This document shows positions 43,563 to 53,556 of a stretch of 64,000 nt of DNA, piece after piece. Position 1 is the stretch's first letter, and each line of letters begins with the position of its first letter. The DNA comes from Mycobacterium seoulense (GTDB lineage: Bacteria; Actinomycetota; Actinomycetes; Mycobacteriales; Mycobacteriaceae). The notes beneath the pieces were generated by a model. The model saw nothing but the letters and a program-made list of their open reading frames with translations, was not told where the DNA came from and ran no database searches. The position numbers and the translations under genes are program-made. Where the stretch lies: NCBI RefSeq assembly GCF_010731595.1, contig NZ_AP022582.1:4526001-4590000 (forward strand). Direction: 5' to 3'.

Positions 43563-44297
43563 CTATGGGCTCGGCGCCCCCAGCTTTGCGTGCATCTCCC
43601 ACACCAGTAGCTCCGACGGCTCGCCCGCGGTCACCCGCAGGCCGCCCGCGTCGGTGAACCGGACGGCGTCGCCCTGCCGCAGGTCACCGACTCCTGGGCA
43701 GGTGACCGCGCCGCGCGCGAGGAATAGGTGCAGGTAGGGCGCGTGCGGAAGCGGCACGGTGGCACCGGCCCGCAACCGCGTGGCGTGCAGTGCGGCGTCG
43801 CGGTTGTGCAGGGTGATGGCCCCGGGCCGGCCGGGGATGCCTGAGGCGATCGTCACAAGTGTGCCGTCCAACACCTCCGCGCCGACCTCGTGCTGTTGAT
43901 AGCCCGGGGTGATGCCGGCCTCGTCGGGCACAACCCACATCTGCACGAAATGCACTGGCTCCGTGGCCGAATCGTTCTTCTCGGAGTGCAAGATCCCGCT
44001 GCCCGCCGACATGCGCTGGGCCAGACCCGGATAGATGACGCCGCGATTGCCGATGGAGTCCCGATGCGCCAGGTGACCCTGCAGCACCCAGGTGACGATC
44101 TCCATGTCCCGGTGCGGATGCGTGTCGAATCCGGTTCCGGGCGCGACGATGTCGTCGTTGTTCACCAGCAGCAGCCCGTGGTGGGTGTTGTCCGGGTCGT
44201 AGTGATCGCCGAACGAGAACGAGTGGCGGGAGGTCAGCCAGGGCGTCCTGGTGACGGCCCGCTCGGCCGCACGCCGAACCTCCGCGTGGACAGCCAT
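43563..44297 (-). CDS. Pirin family protein (Rv0181c-like)
   Basis: The 244-residue bicupin has the pirin metal site HPHRDMEIVTWVLQGHLAHRDSIG followed by MSAGSGILHSEKND, with His, His and Glu ligands. Bacterial pirins may act as quercetin dioxygenases or redox sensors. It stands 26 bases before the YhgE-like gene on the same strand, so the two may share a transcript. Confidence 0.9.
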   Translation of the reverse strand: MAVHAEVRRAAERAVTRTPWLTSRHSFSFGDHYDPDNTHHGLLLVNNDDIVAPGTGFDTHPHRDMEIVTWVLQGHLAHRDSIGNRGVIYPGLAQRMSAGSGILHSEKNDSATEPVHFVQMWVVPDEAGITPGYQQHEVGAEVLDGTLVTIASGIPGRPGAITLHNRDAALHATRLRAGATVPLPHAPYLHLFLARGAVTCPGVGDLRQGDAVRFTDAGGLRVTAGEPSELLVWEMHAKLGAPSP

Positions 44298-44318
44298 CCG
44301 GCCAGCCTAATCGCCCGG

Positions 44319-45221
44319 TCAGGCCACCGTCGCGGCGAGCAGGCCCTGGGCGTGCCGGAGCGCGGCGTCGAGCTCGGGCAGGGTCAGCCCGGCGGAACGG
44401 CCCAGGTGGATCTCGATCTGGTACTCCGGCTGACCGTCCTGCCCGAAGATCGGAAGCACCACGAATTCCGCTGCGGCCAAGTCCGTTTCGAGGGCATCGG
44501 TGACCGACTGCAGCGTCACCATCGTCATCAGGGTGGTGAGCTGGCGGGTGACCTGGGCCGTCGGCTCCAGCGACGCGAGGACGTCCGCCAGCCGGCTGTG
44601 CAGCGACTGGTGGGTGTCGTCGAACCGCCAGGCGCCATACCCGCGGGCGCGGATGTCGGCGAGGACGCGCCGGTGTTCCGCGATCTCCGCCCGCGTCAGC
44701 CGGGGCATCACGCGGTGCAGCCAGGCGTGGATGAAATCATCACCGCGCCAGGCCATTGCGACCAGCCCGAACGGCGGGTCGATCGGAAAGCGCTGTCCGA
44801 CGGCCCGCCCGCCGTCGGTCGCGTGTCCGACCGCGTCCACGGTGGTCAGGTGCCGGCCGCCGATCTTCGACATCGAGCAGCCCGCGCCCAGCGTGTCGTG
44901 CAGGAACCGCAGGGCCGCGCGGCCCCGGTCCAGCAGCGGGAACTGCGCCCGCAGCCCGTGTACCAGTCCGAACAGGCCGCTGCCCAGCACGTAGCGACGA
45001 TCTTCGCGGCGCGCGACCCAGGCGCGGCCTTCCAGCTCGGCCAGCACCAGGGCGCACGTGGAAGTGCTGATCGCACACCGCTTCGCCAGCTCGGCCGATG
45101 TCCGCCCCTTCGGTGAATCCGCAAGCGCCGCAAGCACGTCCATCACCCGCGCGGTGGGCGGTGATTTGGCGGTTGACGTACCGATGTCCGCCTCCCTACG
45201 ATCCGTCCAAAATGTGAACAT
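44319..45221 (-). CDS. IclR family transcriptional regulator
   Basis: The 300-residue product has an IclR winged helix (ARVMDVLAALADSPKGRTSAELAKRCAISTSTCALVLAELE, about 24-65) and a C-terminal ligand domain. The start is the ATG at 45221 with AGGA upstream. It is divergent from the dehydrogenase gene with only 25 bases between start codons. It probably senses a catabolite handled by that enzyme and the convergent hydrolase. It is absent from this place in M. tuberculosis as recalled. Confidence 0.82.
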   Translation of the reverse strand: MFTFWTDRREADIGTSTAKSPPTARVMDVLAALADSPKGRTSAELAKRCAISTSTCALVLAELEGRAWVARREDRRYVLGSGLFGLVHGLRAQFPLLDRGRAALRFLHDTLGAGCSMSKIGGRHLTTVDAVGHATDGGRAVGQRFPIDPPFGLVAMAWRGDDFIHAWLHRVMPRLTRAEIAEHRRVLADIRARGYGAWRFDDTHQSLHSRLADVLASLEPTAQVTRQLTTLMTMVTLQSVTDALETDLAAAEFVVLPIFGQDGQPEYQIEIHLGRSAGLTLPELDAALRHAQGLLAATVA

Positions 45222-45226
45222 ATACG

Positions 45227-45240
45227 TCCTAATAATAGGA
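45227..45240. promoter_or_regulatory. Palindrome that doubles as both ribosome sites
   Basis: TCCTA (45227-45231) and TAGGA (45236-45240) form an inverted repeat with a 4-base spacer. AGGA on the plus strand is the ribosome site for the GTG at 45247, and its mirror image on the minus strand serves the IclR ATG at 45221. It could also be an IclR contact site. Confidence 0.5.
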
Positions 45241-45246
45241 GAATCT

Positions 45247-46380
45247 GTGACCAACGTGGGGGTGTGGGGGCCGGGTTCCATGGGAGTGATCGCCTTGCGC
45301 GGCGTGATCGACCACCCGGAGTTGCAGCTGGTCGACCTCGTCGTGCACAGCGACGCGAAGGTGGGGCGCGACGCGGGCGAGCTGTGCGGGATCGCGCCGG
45401 TCGGGGTGGCGGCCACCCGGGACCCGGCGGCGCTGCTCGCCGGCGACGCCGAGGCGGTGGTGTACGCCGCCGGCGCCAACCTGCGGCCGCTGGAGGCCGT
45501 CGGGGACATGGTCTCCATCCTTCGGGCGGGCAAGAACGTGGTGTCGTGCTCGGTGGTGCCGCTGGTCTATCCCGACGGCGTCGACGCCGCGTTCACCGAC
45601 CCGCTGCGGCAGGCGGCGCTCGACGGCGGAGCGTCGTTCTTCACCACCGGCATCGACTCCGGGTTCGCCAATGACGTTCTGCCCCTGGTGCTCACCGGCG
45701 TCTCGCGGGCCATCGATTCCGTGCGGGTGACCGAGATGTTCAACTACGCCACTTACCCGGACCGGGCCGCGGTGTACGAGATCCTCGGCTTCGGCCGGCC
45801 TCCGGAATACCGAGCGTTCGCGGCGCAGCCCGGTATGTTCACCTTCGGCTGGGGCCCCGTCCTGCATCAGCTCGCCGCCGGCCTGGGCGCCAAGATCGAC
45901 AACATCGAGGAAAGCAACGAACGCCTGCCCGCGGCCGAGTCCTTCGACACGCCCACCGGCCACATCGCCGCCGGGACGATCGCGGCCATGCGCTCCACAC
46001 TGACCGGATACGTCGGCGGCAAGCCAACCTTCGTCCTGGACCACGTGACCCGGATGCGCGACGACATCGCCCCGGACTGGCCGCAGCCGCACATCTCGAT
46101 CCCCCCGAAGGACCTCGGCTACGGGCAGGCGTCGGGACGCGGCCTCTACCGGGTGGAGATCGAGGGATCCCCAAGCATGCGTTGCGAATTCGAGATGGCC
46201 GAAGACCACGACCACGACCTGGGCGCGCGCATCGCCGGCGCCTCGCGAATGGTCAACGCCATCCCCGCCGTGTGCGCCGCCCCGCCCGGGCTGCTCTCGG
46301 CGCTGGACCTGCCACTGATCACCGGGGCAGGCCTGGTCCGCCCGGTGGCGGGGCCGCCGCCGGACAGCCGGCTGTTCTAG
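45247..46380 (+). CDS. NAD(P)-dependent dehydrogenase, DapB-N-like
   Basis: The 377-residue product begins with a Rossmann motif GVWGPGSMG and resembles the dihydrodipicolinate-reductase-like family of 2,4-diaminopentanoate dehydrogenase (DapB N-terminal domain plus a C-terminal domain with FTTGIDSGFANDVLPL). Such enzymes act on amino or keto acids; the substrate is unknown. The GTG at 45247 has GGAG upstream. It overlaps the convergent hydrolase gene by four bases. Confidence 0.8.
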   Translation: MTNVGVWGPGSMGVIALRGVIDHPELQLVDLVVHSDAKVGRDAGELCGIAPVGVAATRDPAALLAGDAEAVVYAAGANLRPLEAVGDMVSILRAGKNVVSCSVVPLVYPDGVDAAFTDPLRQAALDGGASFFTTGIDSGFANDVLPLVLTGVSRAIDSVRVTEMFNYATYPDRAAVYEILGFGRPPEYRAFAAQPGMFTFGWGPVLHQLAAGLGAKIDNIEESNERLPAAESFDTPTGHIAAGTIAAMRSTLTGYVGGKPTFVLDHVTRMRDDIAPDWPQPHISIPPKDLGYGQASGRGLYRVEIEGSPSMRCEFEMAEDHDHDLGARIAGASRMVNAIPAVCAAPPGLLSALDLPLITGAGLVRPVAGPPPDSRLF

Positions 46381-47786
46381 GACCGGTCGCCGGGATACGT
46401 CGCGGCGGCCAGCTCGAGAATCTCGTCCCGGTCCGCCGCCAGGATGAAGCCCGACCGGATCGACGCGTCGAGGGCGGCGGTGAAACGTTGCAGGTATTGG
46501 TTCATCCCGCCCGGGTACAGCCGGCGCAATGTGCCGGCGTCGAAGAGTTCGCCGGAGCCGAAGAGGGCGGACATGATGCTTTCCTCGCCGCCGAGCCCCG
46601 AGGTCCGCGCGACAGGTACGTCCACCCACGGGGTTCTGACGCCGCCAAGGACCAGGCCGTGGTCGTCGAGGATGGGCCGCGGCCCGTCGGCATCGCGCAC
46701 CCGCATGGGCTCCGCCGCAGGCGCGGGCTCTCCGGTGCGCACCCATGCGTCGAGTGCCGCGAGCGCCGCCTGCGCCACGTAGTGGTGTTGTGGGGCGAAG
46801 TTGATGTCGTGCGAAAGGCGTTGCCCCATCAGCATGTTCGTCGGCGCGTACGCCGCGACGAGGTCCGCGAGCGGTGCCGTCCCGCTGTCGATCGGCCCGA
46901 CCTGGATGGTGTAGTTGTCGGCGTGCGCGGCCCCGGGGATCTCCCAGACCCGCAACCACGGGTTGTCGGGCTGGCGCGCGAAGTAGTAGGCCTCCCGCGC
47001 GCCGCCGAAGAGGTCCGTCTCGGTGATGATGGCCAGCAACGGCACCCGCAGGTCCGGGCGGAACGCGACGGCGTGCGGTGCACTCGCCTCGTCGAAGATG
47101 GAACTCCCGTCGAGCGGCGCGGCGGGGCCGAATCGCGAATGGACGAAGAAGCCGTCGTACCCCTCCGCCACCGGGTCCACGGCGTTGACATAGGTGGTGA
47201 GGAACATGGCCGACTGCGACTCGCCCAGCGCGAGGACCCGTCGGGCACGCAGATCACCCAAAACTCCGGTGTCCGCGGCGTTTCTGATCACCGCGCCGAC
47301 CTGGGAGAAGATGTCGTAGGAGAAGGCGTCACCCGGGTGGTACAGCGGTGCGTAGCGCGTCGGATCCTGGATCTTCAACGACATGTCGACGCCGAGCAGG
47401 CTCGCGCCGCCGTCCACGCCGACCCGCTGCGCCGAAACGGCGACGTACGCGTAGCCCGCGCGAACGATCTCCCGGTGCGCCATCATCCAGACCGCGGGAG
47501 CGTCGATGCCGCCGCTCACGTTGAGCCATTCGACGAGCGCGGTTCCGTTGAACCGTGCCGGATCCGTGGGGCTCAGCACCGCCATTCTGGTGGTGTAATC
47601 GGCGGTGCCGGAAGGGGATACGCTCCACCGCGGGTCGGGCCCCGGTGGCACCGTCGGCGCATACGACGCGGCCGTCCCGGAGACGAAGAACTCCTTGGCC
47701 GTGTAGCCGACGTCGGCGAGGTCGTAAGCGCCCAACAGCAGACGCGGCCGCCCGGGGACGGGTGTGATCTCGGGCGAAATCGTCAC
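46377..47786 (-). CDS. Alpha/beta hydrolase domain protein
   Basis: The 469-residue product is a large alpha/beta hydrolase-like protein. The nucleophile elbow reads LALGESQSAMFL (Ser in GESQS), with a possible Asp in ITETDLFGG and His in IPGAAHADNY. A sequence of this size fits the actinobacterial family annotated only as alpha/beta hydrolase domain. No signal peptide is seen. It overlaps sigG by four bases at its start, so it may be transcribed with the sigma factor. Confidence 0.78.
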   Translation of the reverse strand: MTISPEITPVPGRPRLLLGAYDLADVGYTAKEFFVSGTAASYAPTVPPGPDPRWSVSPSGTADYTTRMAVLSPTDPARFNGTALVEWLNVSGGIDAPAVWMMAHREIVRAGYAYVAVSAQRVGVDGGASLLGVDMSLKIQDPTRYAPLYHPGDAFSYDIFSQVGAVIRNAADTGVLGDLRARRVLALGESQSAMFLTTYVNAVDPVAEGYDGFFVHSRFGPAAPLDGSSIFDEASAPHAVAFRPDLRVPLLAIITETDLFGGAREAYYFARQPDNPWLRVWEIPGAAHADNYTIQVGPIDSGTAPLADLVAAYAPTNMLMGQRLSHDINFAPQHHYVAQAALAALDAWVRTGEPAPAAEPMRVRDADGPRPILDDHGLVLGGVRTPWVDVPVARTSGLGGEESIMSALFGSGELFDAGTLRRLYPGGMNQYLQRFTAALDASIRSGFILAADRDEILELAAATYPGDRS

Positions 47787-48784
47787 AGCGAACCGGGCAG
47801 CCCGAACGTCGCGAACAACTTCTCGTCGAGGAACGCCACCACGTGCGACACCCGGTCGCCGCGCACGTCGAGCACGTGCAACTGGAAGGGCACGTGCACC
47901 TCACCGGCACGCATGTACATGGCGGCGCCGGGCTGACCGTTGGCGACCAGCGGCAACAGGCGCATGTCGCCGGCGGATTCGGCGGGGCACTGCTGATGGA
48001 TGAGGGTGACGATGTCCCGCGCACCCCGGTACCAGCCGGCGTACGGTGGCATCTCCCAGATCGCCTCGGCGGTGAACAACTCCACCAGGCGGTCGATGTC
48101 GTAGGTCTCGAAGGCGGCGATGTAGCGGGCCAACAGGTCCTGGGCCTCGGGGGAATCCGGCGCCGCCAACCTGTCAGCGGGGCTGGGTCCCACGGCGTCC
48201 AGCTGGGACCGGGCCCGCTGCAGCAGGCTGTTGACGGCCGTCGTGGTGGTGCCGATCGCTTCGGCCACTTCGGCCGCCTTCCACTGCAGCACGTCGCGCA
48301 GCAACAGCACCGCGCGCTGCCGGGGTGAAAGGTGTTGCAGCGCGGCGACAAACGCCAACCGCACCGACTCGCGCGACCCGACGATCACCGACGGGTCGGC
48401 CTGGTCGTTCGTCAGGTCCGGGATCGGCTCCAGCCAGGGCACCTCGCGGCGCTCCTGCAGCTCGGCGGTCGGGTCGGAGCTGGGCGCGCCCAGGCCGGTC
48501 GGCAACGGCCGGCGTTGCCGGCCCTCCAGCGCGCTCAGGCAGGTGTTGGTGGCGATGCGGTGCAGCCACGTCCGCATCGACGACTTGCCCTCGAAGCGGT
48601 CGTAGGCCTTCCAGGCCCGCAGCAACGTTTCCTGAACCAGATCCTCCGCGTCGTGCACCGACCCGGTCATCCGATAGCAGTGCGCCAGCAGCTCACGACG
48701 GTACGGCTCGGCATGTGCCGAGAAGTCCCCGCCGACCGCCGGGGCGAGTTCGGAGTCGGCGGCGTTGTGCGCAAGCAGCCCCAC
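47783..48784 (-). CDS. sigG: ECF sigma factor SigG
   Basis: The 333-residue product has region 2 (LLAHCYRMTGSVHDAEDLVQETLLRAWKAYDRF, about 33-66), region 4 (LSPRQRAVLLLRDVLQWKAAEVAEAIG and TTTAVNSLLQRARSQL) and a C-terminal SnoaL-like domain from about 215, the ECF41/SigJ-SigG type layout. In such factors the SnoaL domain replaces a separate anti-sigma factor. It is divergent from the lipase gene across 82 bases, where its own promoter should lie. M. tuberculosis SigG responds to DNA damage. Confidence 0.92.
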   Translation of the reverse strand: MGLLAHNAADSELAPAVGGDFSAHAEPYRRELLAHCYRMTGSVHDAEDLVQETLLRAWKAYDRFEGKSSMRTWLHRIATNTCLSALEGRQRRPLPTGLGAPSSDPTAELQERREVPWLEPIPDLTNDQADPSVIVGSRESVRLAFVAALQHLSPRQRAVLLLRDVLQWKAAEVAEAIGTTTTAVNSLLQRARSQLDAVGPSPADRLAAPDSPEAQDLLARYIAAFETYDIDRLVELFTAEAIWEMPPYAGWYRGARDIVTLIHQQCPAESAGDMRLLPLVANGQPGAAMYMRAGEVHVPFQLHVLDVRGDRVSHVVAFLDEKLFATFGLPGSL

Positions 48785-48857
48785 GATGGGAGAGCCTACG
48801 ACAGTGTCTGGCAGGGCGACCTGCAGCGGGAGCCATTACGCTGCCCGTAATGACTAG

Positions 48858-49700
<843 letters not shown>

Positions 49701-49736
49701 CGGAAAGTGTCGTATCGCTTGAGTAGTTTGGCGAAT

Positions 49737-50486
49737 ATGACTGACGACAAAATGCTGGCCCGCATCGCCGCACTGTTGCGTCAGGCCGAAGGCACCGACA
49801 ACACGCACGAGGCGGACGCCTTCATGAGCGCCGCGCAGCGGTTGGCGACGGCGTCCTCCATCGACCTGGCGGTGGCGCGGTCCCACGCGGCCAGCCGCTC
49901 GCCGGCGCAGGCCCCGACCCAGCGCACCATCACTATCGGGAACGCGGGCACCAAGGGCCTGCGCACGTACGTGCAGCTGTTCGTGTTGATCGCCCTGGCC
50001 AACGACGTGCGCTGCGATGTGGCGTCGAATTCGACGTTCGTGTACGCCTACGGGTTCGCCGAGGACATCGACGCCACCCACGCGCTCTACGCCGGCCTGG
50101 TGGTCCAGATGGTGCGGGCCTCGGACGCGTACCTGGCATCGGGTGCGCACCGGCCGACGCCGACCATCACCGCGCGGCTGAATTTCCAGCTGGCGTTCGG
50201 GGCGCGCGTGGGCCAACGCCTGGCGGAAGCCCGCGACGAGGCCCGGCGTGAGGCCACCAAGGACCGCCGCCGCCCACCGGGCACCGCTATCGCGCTGCGG
50301 GACAAGGACGTCGAGCTGCACGACTATTACCGCAGCGCCTCCAATGCGCGCGGCACCTATCAGGTCAGCCGGGCGACGGCCGGCTATTCTTCGGCCGCGC
50401 GGCGCGCCGGCGACCGGGCCGGGCGGCGGGCGCGGCTGGGAAACAGTCCCGAACTGCCCGGCGCGCGCACCCCGCTGGGCCGGTGA
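49737..50486 (+). CDS. DUF2786 protein (Rv0184-like)
   Basis: The 249-residue product has a DUF2786 segment at the N-terminus (KMLARIAALLRQAEGTDNTHEADAFMSAAQRLATASSIDL), a central YAYGFAEDIDATHALYAGL segment and a strongly basic Arg-rich C-terminus (about 155-249) that could bind nucleic acid. The start is the ATG at 49737. It overlaps the metallohydrolase gene by four bases; the two also stand together in M. tuberculosis. The function is unknown. Confidence 0.85.
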   Translation: MTDDKMLARIAALLRQAEGTDNTHEADAFMSAAQRLATASSIDLAVARSHAASRSPAQAPTQRTITIGNAGTKGLRTYVQLFVLIALANDVRCDVASNSTFVYAYGFAEDIDATHALYAGLVVQMVRASDAYLASGAHRPTPTITARLNFQLAFGARVGQRLAEARDEARREATKDRRRPPGTAIALRDKDVELHDYYRSASNARGTYQVSRATAGYSSAARRAGDRAGRRARLGNSPELPGARTPLGR

Positions 50487-50995
50487 GCCCGGGACCGTCC
50501 GCCAAGCGGGACTCCCAGCGAGCCAGGGTTTACGCGGCCGAGGAGTTCGTCCGGACGCTGTTCGACCGCGCCGCAGAGCACGGGTCGCCCACCGTGGACT
50601 TCTTCGGTGCGCAGCTCACGCTGCCGCCGGAGGGACGATTCGGCTCGGTTGCCAGCGCGCAGCGCTATGTTGACGAGGTGCTTGCGTTGCCGGCGGTGCG
50701 CCGGCGTTGGCCCTGCGCCCCGCCGCTGCGCTTGCGGCCGCGACGGGCCGCGACCGCGGCCCACTACGAATATCGCGACGGCGCGGGCGTTATCGCGGTC
50801 CCCGACCGCGACACCGCCGACTGGGCGCTGCGCGAGCTGGTGGTGCTCCACGAGGTCGCGCACCACCTGTGCCAGGCCGAGCCGCCGCACGGCCCCGATT
50901 TCGTCGCGACGTTCTGTGAGTTGGCCGAGCTGGTGATGGGTCCCGAACTCGGGCACGTGCTGCGCGTCGTGTACGCCAAAGAGGGTGTGCGGTGA
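50483..50995 (+). CDS. Putative metallohydrolase (Rv0185-like, TIGR04338)
   Basis: The 170-residue product carries HEVAH at 123-127 and a third candidate zinc ligand H136 (HGPDF), the layout of the TIGR04338 family, which usually lies beside a DUF2786 gene. It is probably a zinc hydrolase or peptidase with an unknown substrate. The GTG start overlaps the upstream stop, and the stop overlaps the start of bglS. Confidence 0.87.
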   Translation: MSPGPSAKRDSQRARVYAAEEFVRTLFDRAAEHGSPTVDFFGAQLTLPPEGRFGSVASAQRYVDEVLALPAVRRRWPCAPPLRLRPRRAATAAHYEYRDGAGVIAVPDRDTADWALRELVVLHEVAHHLCQAEPPHGPDFVATFCELAELVMGPELGHVLRVVYAKEGVR

Positions 50996-53109
50996 ATGAT
51001 CCCGATGCCCGCGCGCGCGAGGTCGAGGCCCAGCTGACCGACGACGAGCGGTTCGCGCTGCTGGTCGGGGTGATGGGCGCCGGCGAGATGTGGCCGGTGC
51101 GGGACGAGCGCATTCCGCCCGGCGTCCCGATGAGCGCCGGCTACGTCCCCGGGGTTCCGCGGCTCGGCGTCCCGGCGTTGCTGATGAGCGACGCCGGCCT
51201 CGGCGTGACCAACCCCGGCTACCGCCCGGGCGACACGGCCACCGCGCTGCCCGCCGGGCTCGCCCTGGCCGCCGGCTTCGACCCGTCCCTGGCCCGTGCC
51301 GCGGGCGAGGTGATCGGCCGGGAGGCCCGCAGCCGCGGGTTCAACGTGCAGCTTGCCGGAGCCATGAACCTCGCGCGCGACCCCCGCAACGGGCGCAACT
51401 TCGAATATGTTTCCGAGGACCCGCTTTTGACGGCGACGATCGCCGCGGAGTCGGTCGAGGGCATCCAGCAACAGCGCGTCATCTCGACGGTCAAGCACTA
51501 CTCGCTGAACTGCAACGAGACGAATCGACACTTCCTGGACGCGGTCATCGATCCCGACGCGCATCGCGAATCCGACCTGCTGGCCTTTGAGATCGCCATC
51601 GAGCGCGCGCGGCCCGGTGCGGTGATGACCGCCTACAACAAGGTCAACGGGACCTACGCCGCCGCCAACGACGTCCTGATCAACCGGGTGCTGAAAGGGG
51701 CCTGGGGATATCGGGGCTGGGTCATGTCCGACTGGGGGGCGACACCGTCCTGGGAGTGCGCGCTGGGCGGGCTGGACCAAGAGTGCGGGGCGCAGATCGA
51801 CGCGCTGCTGTGGCAGTCGGAGACATTCGGTGAGCCGCTGCGGGCAGCCCACGCCGAGGGCAGGCTGACCGGCGAGCGCCTCTCCGACATGGTCCGGCGG
51901 ATCTTGCGATCGGTGTTCGCGGTCGGCATCGACCGGGCCGACGCCGCGCCCGCACCGGACCTGGCCGCGCACAACGAGATCGCGCTGCGGATCGCCCGGC
52001 AGGGGATCGTGCTGTTGACCAACCGCGGGCTGCTGCCGCTGGCGCCGCACTCGACCGCCCGCATCGCCGTCATCGGCGGACATGCGCACGTCGGAGTGGC
52101 GGCAGGCTACGGATCGAGCGCCGTCGTCCCGCCGGGCGGCTATGCGGCCGTCATACCGATCGGCGGCTCGGGGCTGGAGGCCGGCCTGCGCAAGCTGCAT
52201 CTGCTTCCCTCGAGCCCACTGGACGAGCTGCGCAAGCAATTCCCCGGCGCCCAAATCGAATTCGATCCCGGCATCAACCCCGCCGAGGCGGTGCTCGCGG
52301 CGCGTCGCGCCGACGTCGCGATCGTGTTCGCCGTCCGCGCCGAAGGGGAGGGGTTCGACATCCCCGACCTGACCCTGCCATGGGGCCAGGACGCGTTGAT
52401 CAGCGCCGTGGCCGGCGCCAACCCCAACACCGTCGTGGTGCTCGAAACCGGAAATCCGGTGAGCATGCCCTGGCTCGACTCGGTGCGGGCCGTTGTGCAG
52501 GCCTGGTATCCGGGGCAGGCCGGCGGCCGCGCGATCGCGGAAATCCTTGCCGGCCACATCAATCCGTCGGGCCGGTTGCCCGTCACGTTCCCGGTCGACC
52601 TGGGCCAGACACCGCGCCCTGAGCTGCCCGGCCTCGGCGCCGCATGGGGGGAGCCGAGCACCATCGACTATGCCGAGGGATCCGATGTCGGCTACCGCTG
52701 GTTCGCCGCGACCGGCGCGGCTCCGCTGTTCGCCTTCGGACATGGCTTGTCCTACAGCGACTTCGAGTATCGCGACCTGGAAGTCACCGGCGGAGACACC
52801 GTCGCCGCCAGCTTCAGCGTCGTCAACATCGGCGACCGCGCCGGGGCCGACGTCCCACAGCTGTACCTGACCGCGGCCCCGGGCGGCGAGTGCCTGCGCT
52901 TGCTGGGATTCGAGCGGGTCGAGCTCGAGCCGGGCGCCACCCGCCGCGTGACCATCGAAGCGGATCCGCGCCTGCTCGCGCGCTACGACGGCAGCGTGGG
53001 AAGCTGGCGCATCGCCGCGGGCGATCACCGGGTGGCGGTGAGCGCGTCGGCGGTCACGCCGCGGCTGGCGGCGACGGTAGAGCTCGCCGGTCGTACGTTC
53101 GGGCGCTGA
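50992..53109 (+). CDS. bglS: Beta-glucosidase, glycoside hydrolase family 3
   Basis: The 705-residue product has the GH3 N-terminal barrel with KHY in STVKHYSLNCNETNR and the nucleophile Asp247 in VMSDWGA. A C-terminal sandwich domain includes IAVIGGHAHVG and a fibronectin III-like end (TRRVTIEADPRLLARYD). It would cleave terminal beta-glucosides. No signal peptide is present. The GTG start overlaps the metallohydrolase gene by four bases, so three genes 49737-53109 probably form one operon. Confidence 0.92.
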   Translation: MNDPDARAREVEAQLTDDERFALLVGVMGAGEMWPVRDERIPPGVPMSAGYVPGVPRLGVPALLMSDAGLGVTNPGYRPGDTATALPAGLALAAGFDPSLARAAGEVIGREARSRGFNVQLAGAMNLARDPRNGRNFEYVSEDPLLTATIAAESVEGIQQQRVISTVKHYSLNCNETNRHFLDAVIDPDAHRESDLLAFEIAIERARPGAVMTAYNKVNGTYAAANDVLINRVLKGAWGYRGWVMSDWGATPSWECALGGLDQECGAQIDALLWQSETFGEPLRAAHAEGRLTGERLSDMVRRILRSVFAVGIDRADAAPAPDLAAHNEIALRIARQGIVLLTNRGLLPLAPHSTARIAVIGGHAHVGVAAGYGSSAVVPPGGYAAVIPIGGSGLEAGLRKLHLLPSSPLDELRKQFPGAQIEFDPGINPAEAVLAARRADVAIVFAVRAEGEGFDIPDLTLPWGQDALISAVAGANPNTVVVLETGNPVSMPWLDSVRAVVQAWYPGQAGGRAIAEILAGHINPSGRLPVTFPVDLGQTPRPELPGLGAAWGEPSTIDYAEGSDVGYRWFAATGAAPLFAFGHGLSYSDFEYRDLEVTGGDTVAASFSVVNIGDRAGADVPQLYLTAAPGGECLRLLGFERVELEPGATRRVTIEADPRLLARYDGSVGSWRIAAGDHRVAVSASAVTPRLAATVELAGRTFGR

Positions 53110-53253
53110 TCGGCTGCCGCATCGAGCGTGCGTTCACGGACTCGGCTGTGCACTCAGGGTAGGGTTCCCCGGCGTGTCGCCGCCATGGACGCACACTCGA
53201 CGCGGGCCTCGGCGCGGAAAGGATCCGGCCCGAACGGACGACCGGCGCGCGGA

Positions 53254-53412
53254 CTACTTGACCGGGGTCAGCTCGTCGCCGCAGGTGCAGCGGTACGGTT
53301 CGCCCGACCCGGAGCAGTGGCAGGGGACCTCGATGCGAACGCGACACCCGCAGCCCTCGTGGCCACAGGTCAGTTCGGTGCCTGCTTCGTAATTCGCCAT
53401 TTCCTCACCCAT
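53254..53412 (-). CDS. mymT: Copper metallothionein MymT
   Basis: This tiny Cys-rich protein (48-52 residues) has seven cysteines in the pattern TC..GCGC..PCHC..RCTC, the mycobacterial metallothionein that binds several Cu(I) ions. In M. tuberculosis MymT protects against copper and belongs to the RicR regulon. The ATG at 53412 gives MGEEM before the conserved NYEAGT; the ATG at 53400 is possible, but the GAGG is then too close. A perfect RicR box lies 50 bases upstream. Confidence 0.93.
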   Translation of the reverse strand: MGEEMANYEAGTELTCGHEGCGCRVRIEVPCHCSGSGEPYRCTCGDELTPVK

Positions 53413-53461
53413 TTCTTTGTCGTGAACTCTTGCGGCTGTAATCGACCACGTCGTCACTATA

Positions 53462-53476
53462 TACCCCCCATGGGTA
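53462..53476. promoter_or_regulatory. RicR box upstream of mymT
   Basis: TACCC-N5-GGGTA is a perfect palindrome with the published RicR consensus. It lies between mymT (minus) and the O-methyltransferase gene (plus, start 53557), so copper may regulate both or only mymT. Confidence 0.92.
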
Positions 53477-53556
53477 TCCGGTAAACGGTCGTGACCCCAC
53501 TGATATCGACCGGACCGTCGCCGCCCGGGCCCGCCGCCGCGGCTAGCGTTGACGGC

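Noticed and set aside
50764..53028. Long minus-strand open frame opposite bglS
   Set aside because: The plus strand encodes a complete GH3 enzyme with catalytic motifs; the antisense product has no recognisable domain.
53110..53253. Small gene between bglS and mymT
   Set aside because: No frame of useful length with a ribosome site or recognisable product; it probably only holds the ends of two convergent transcripts.
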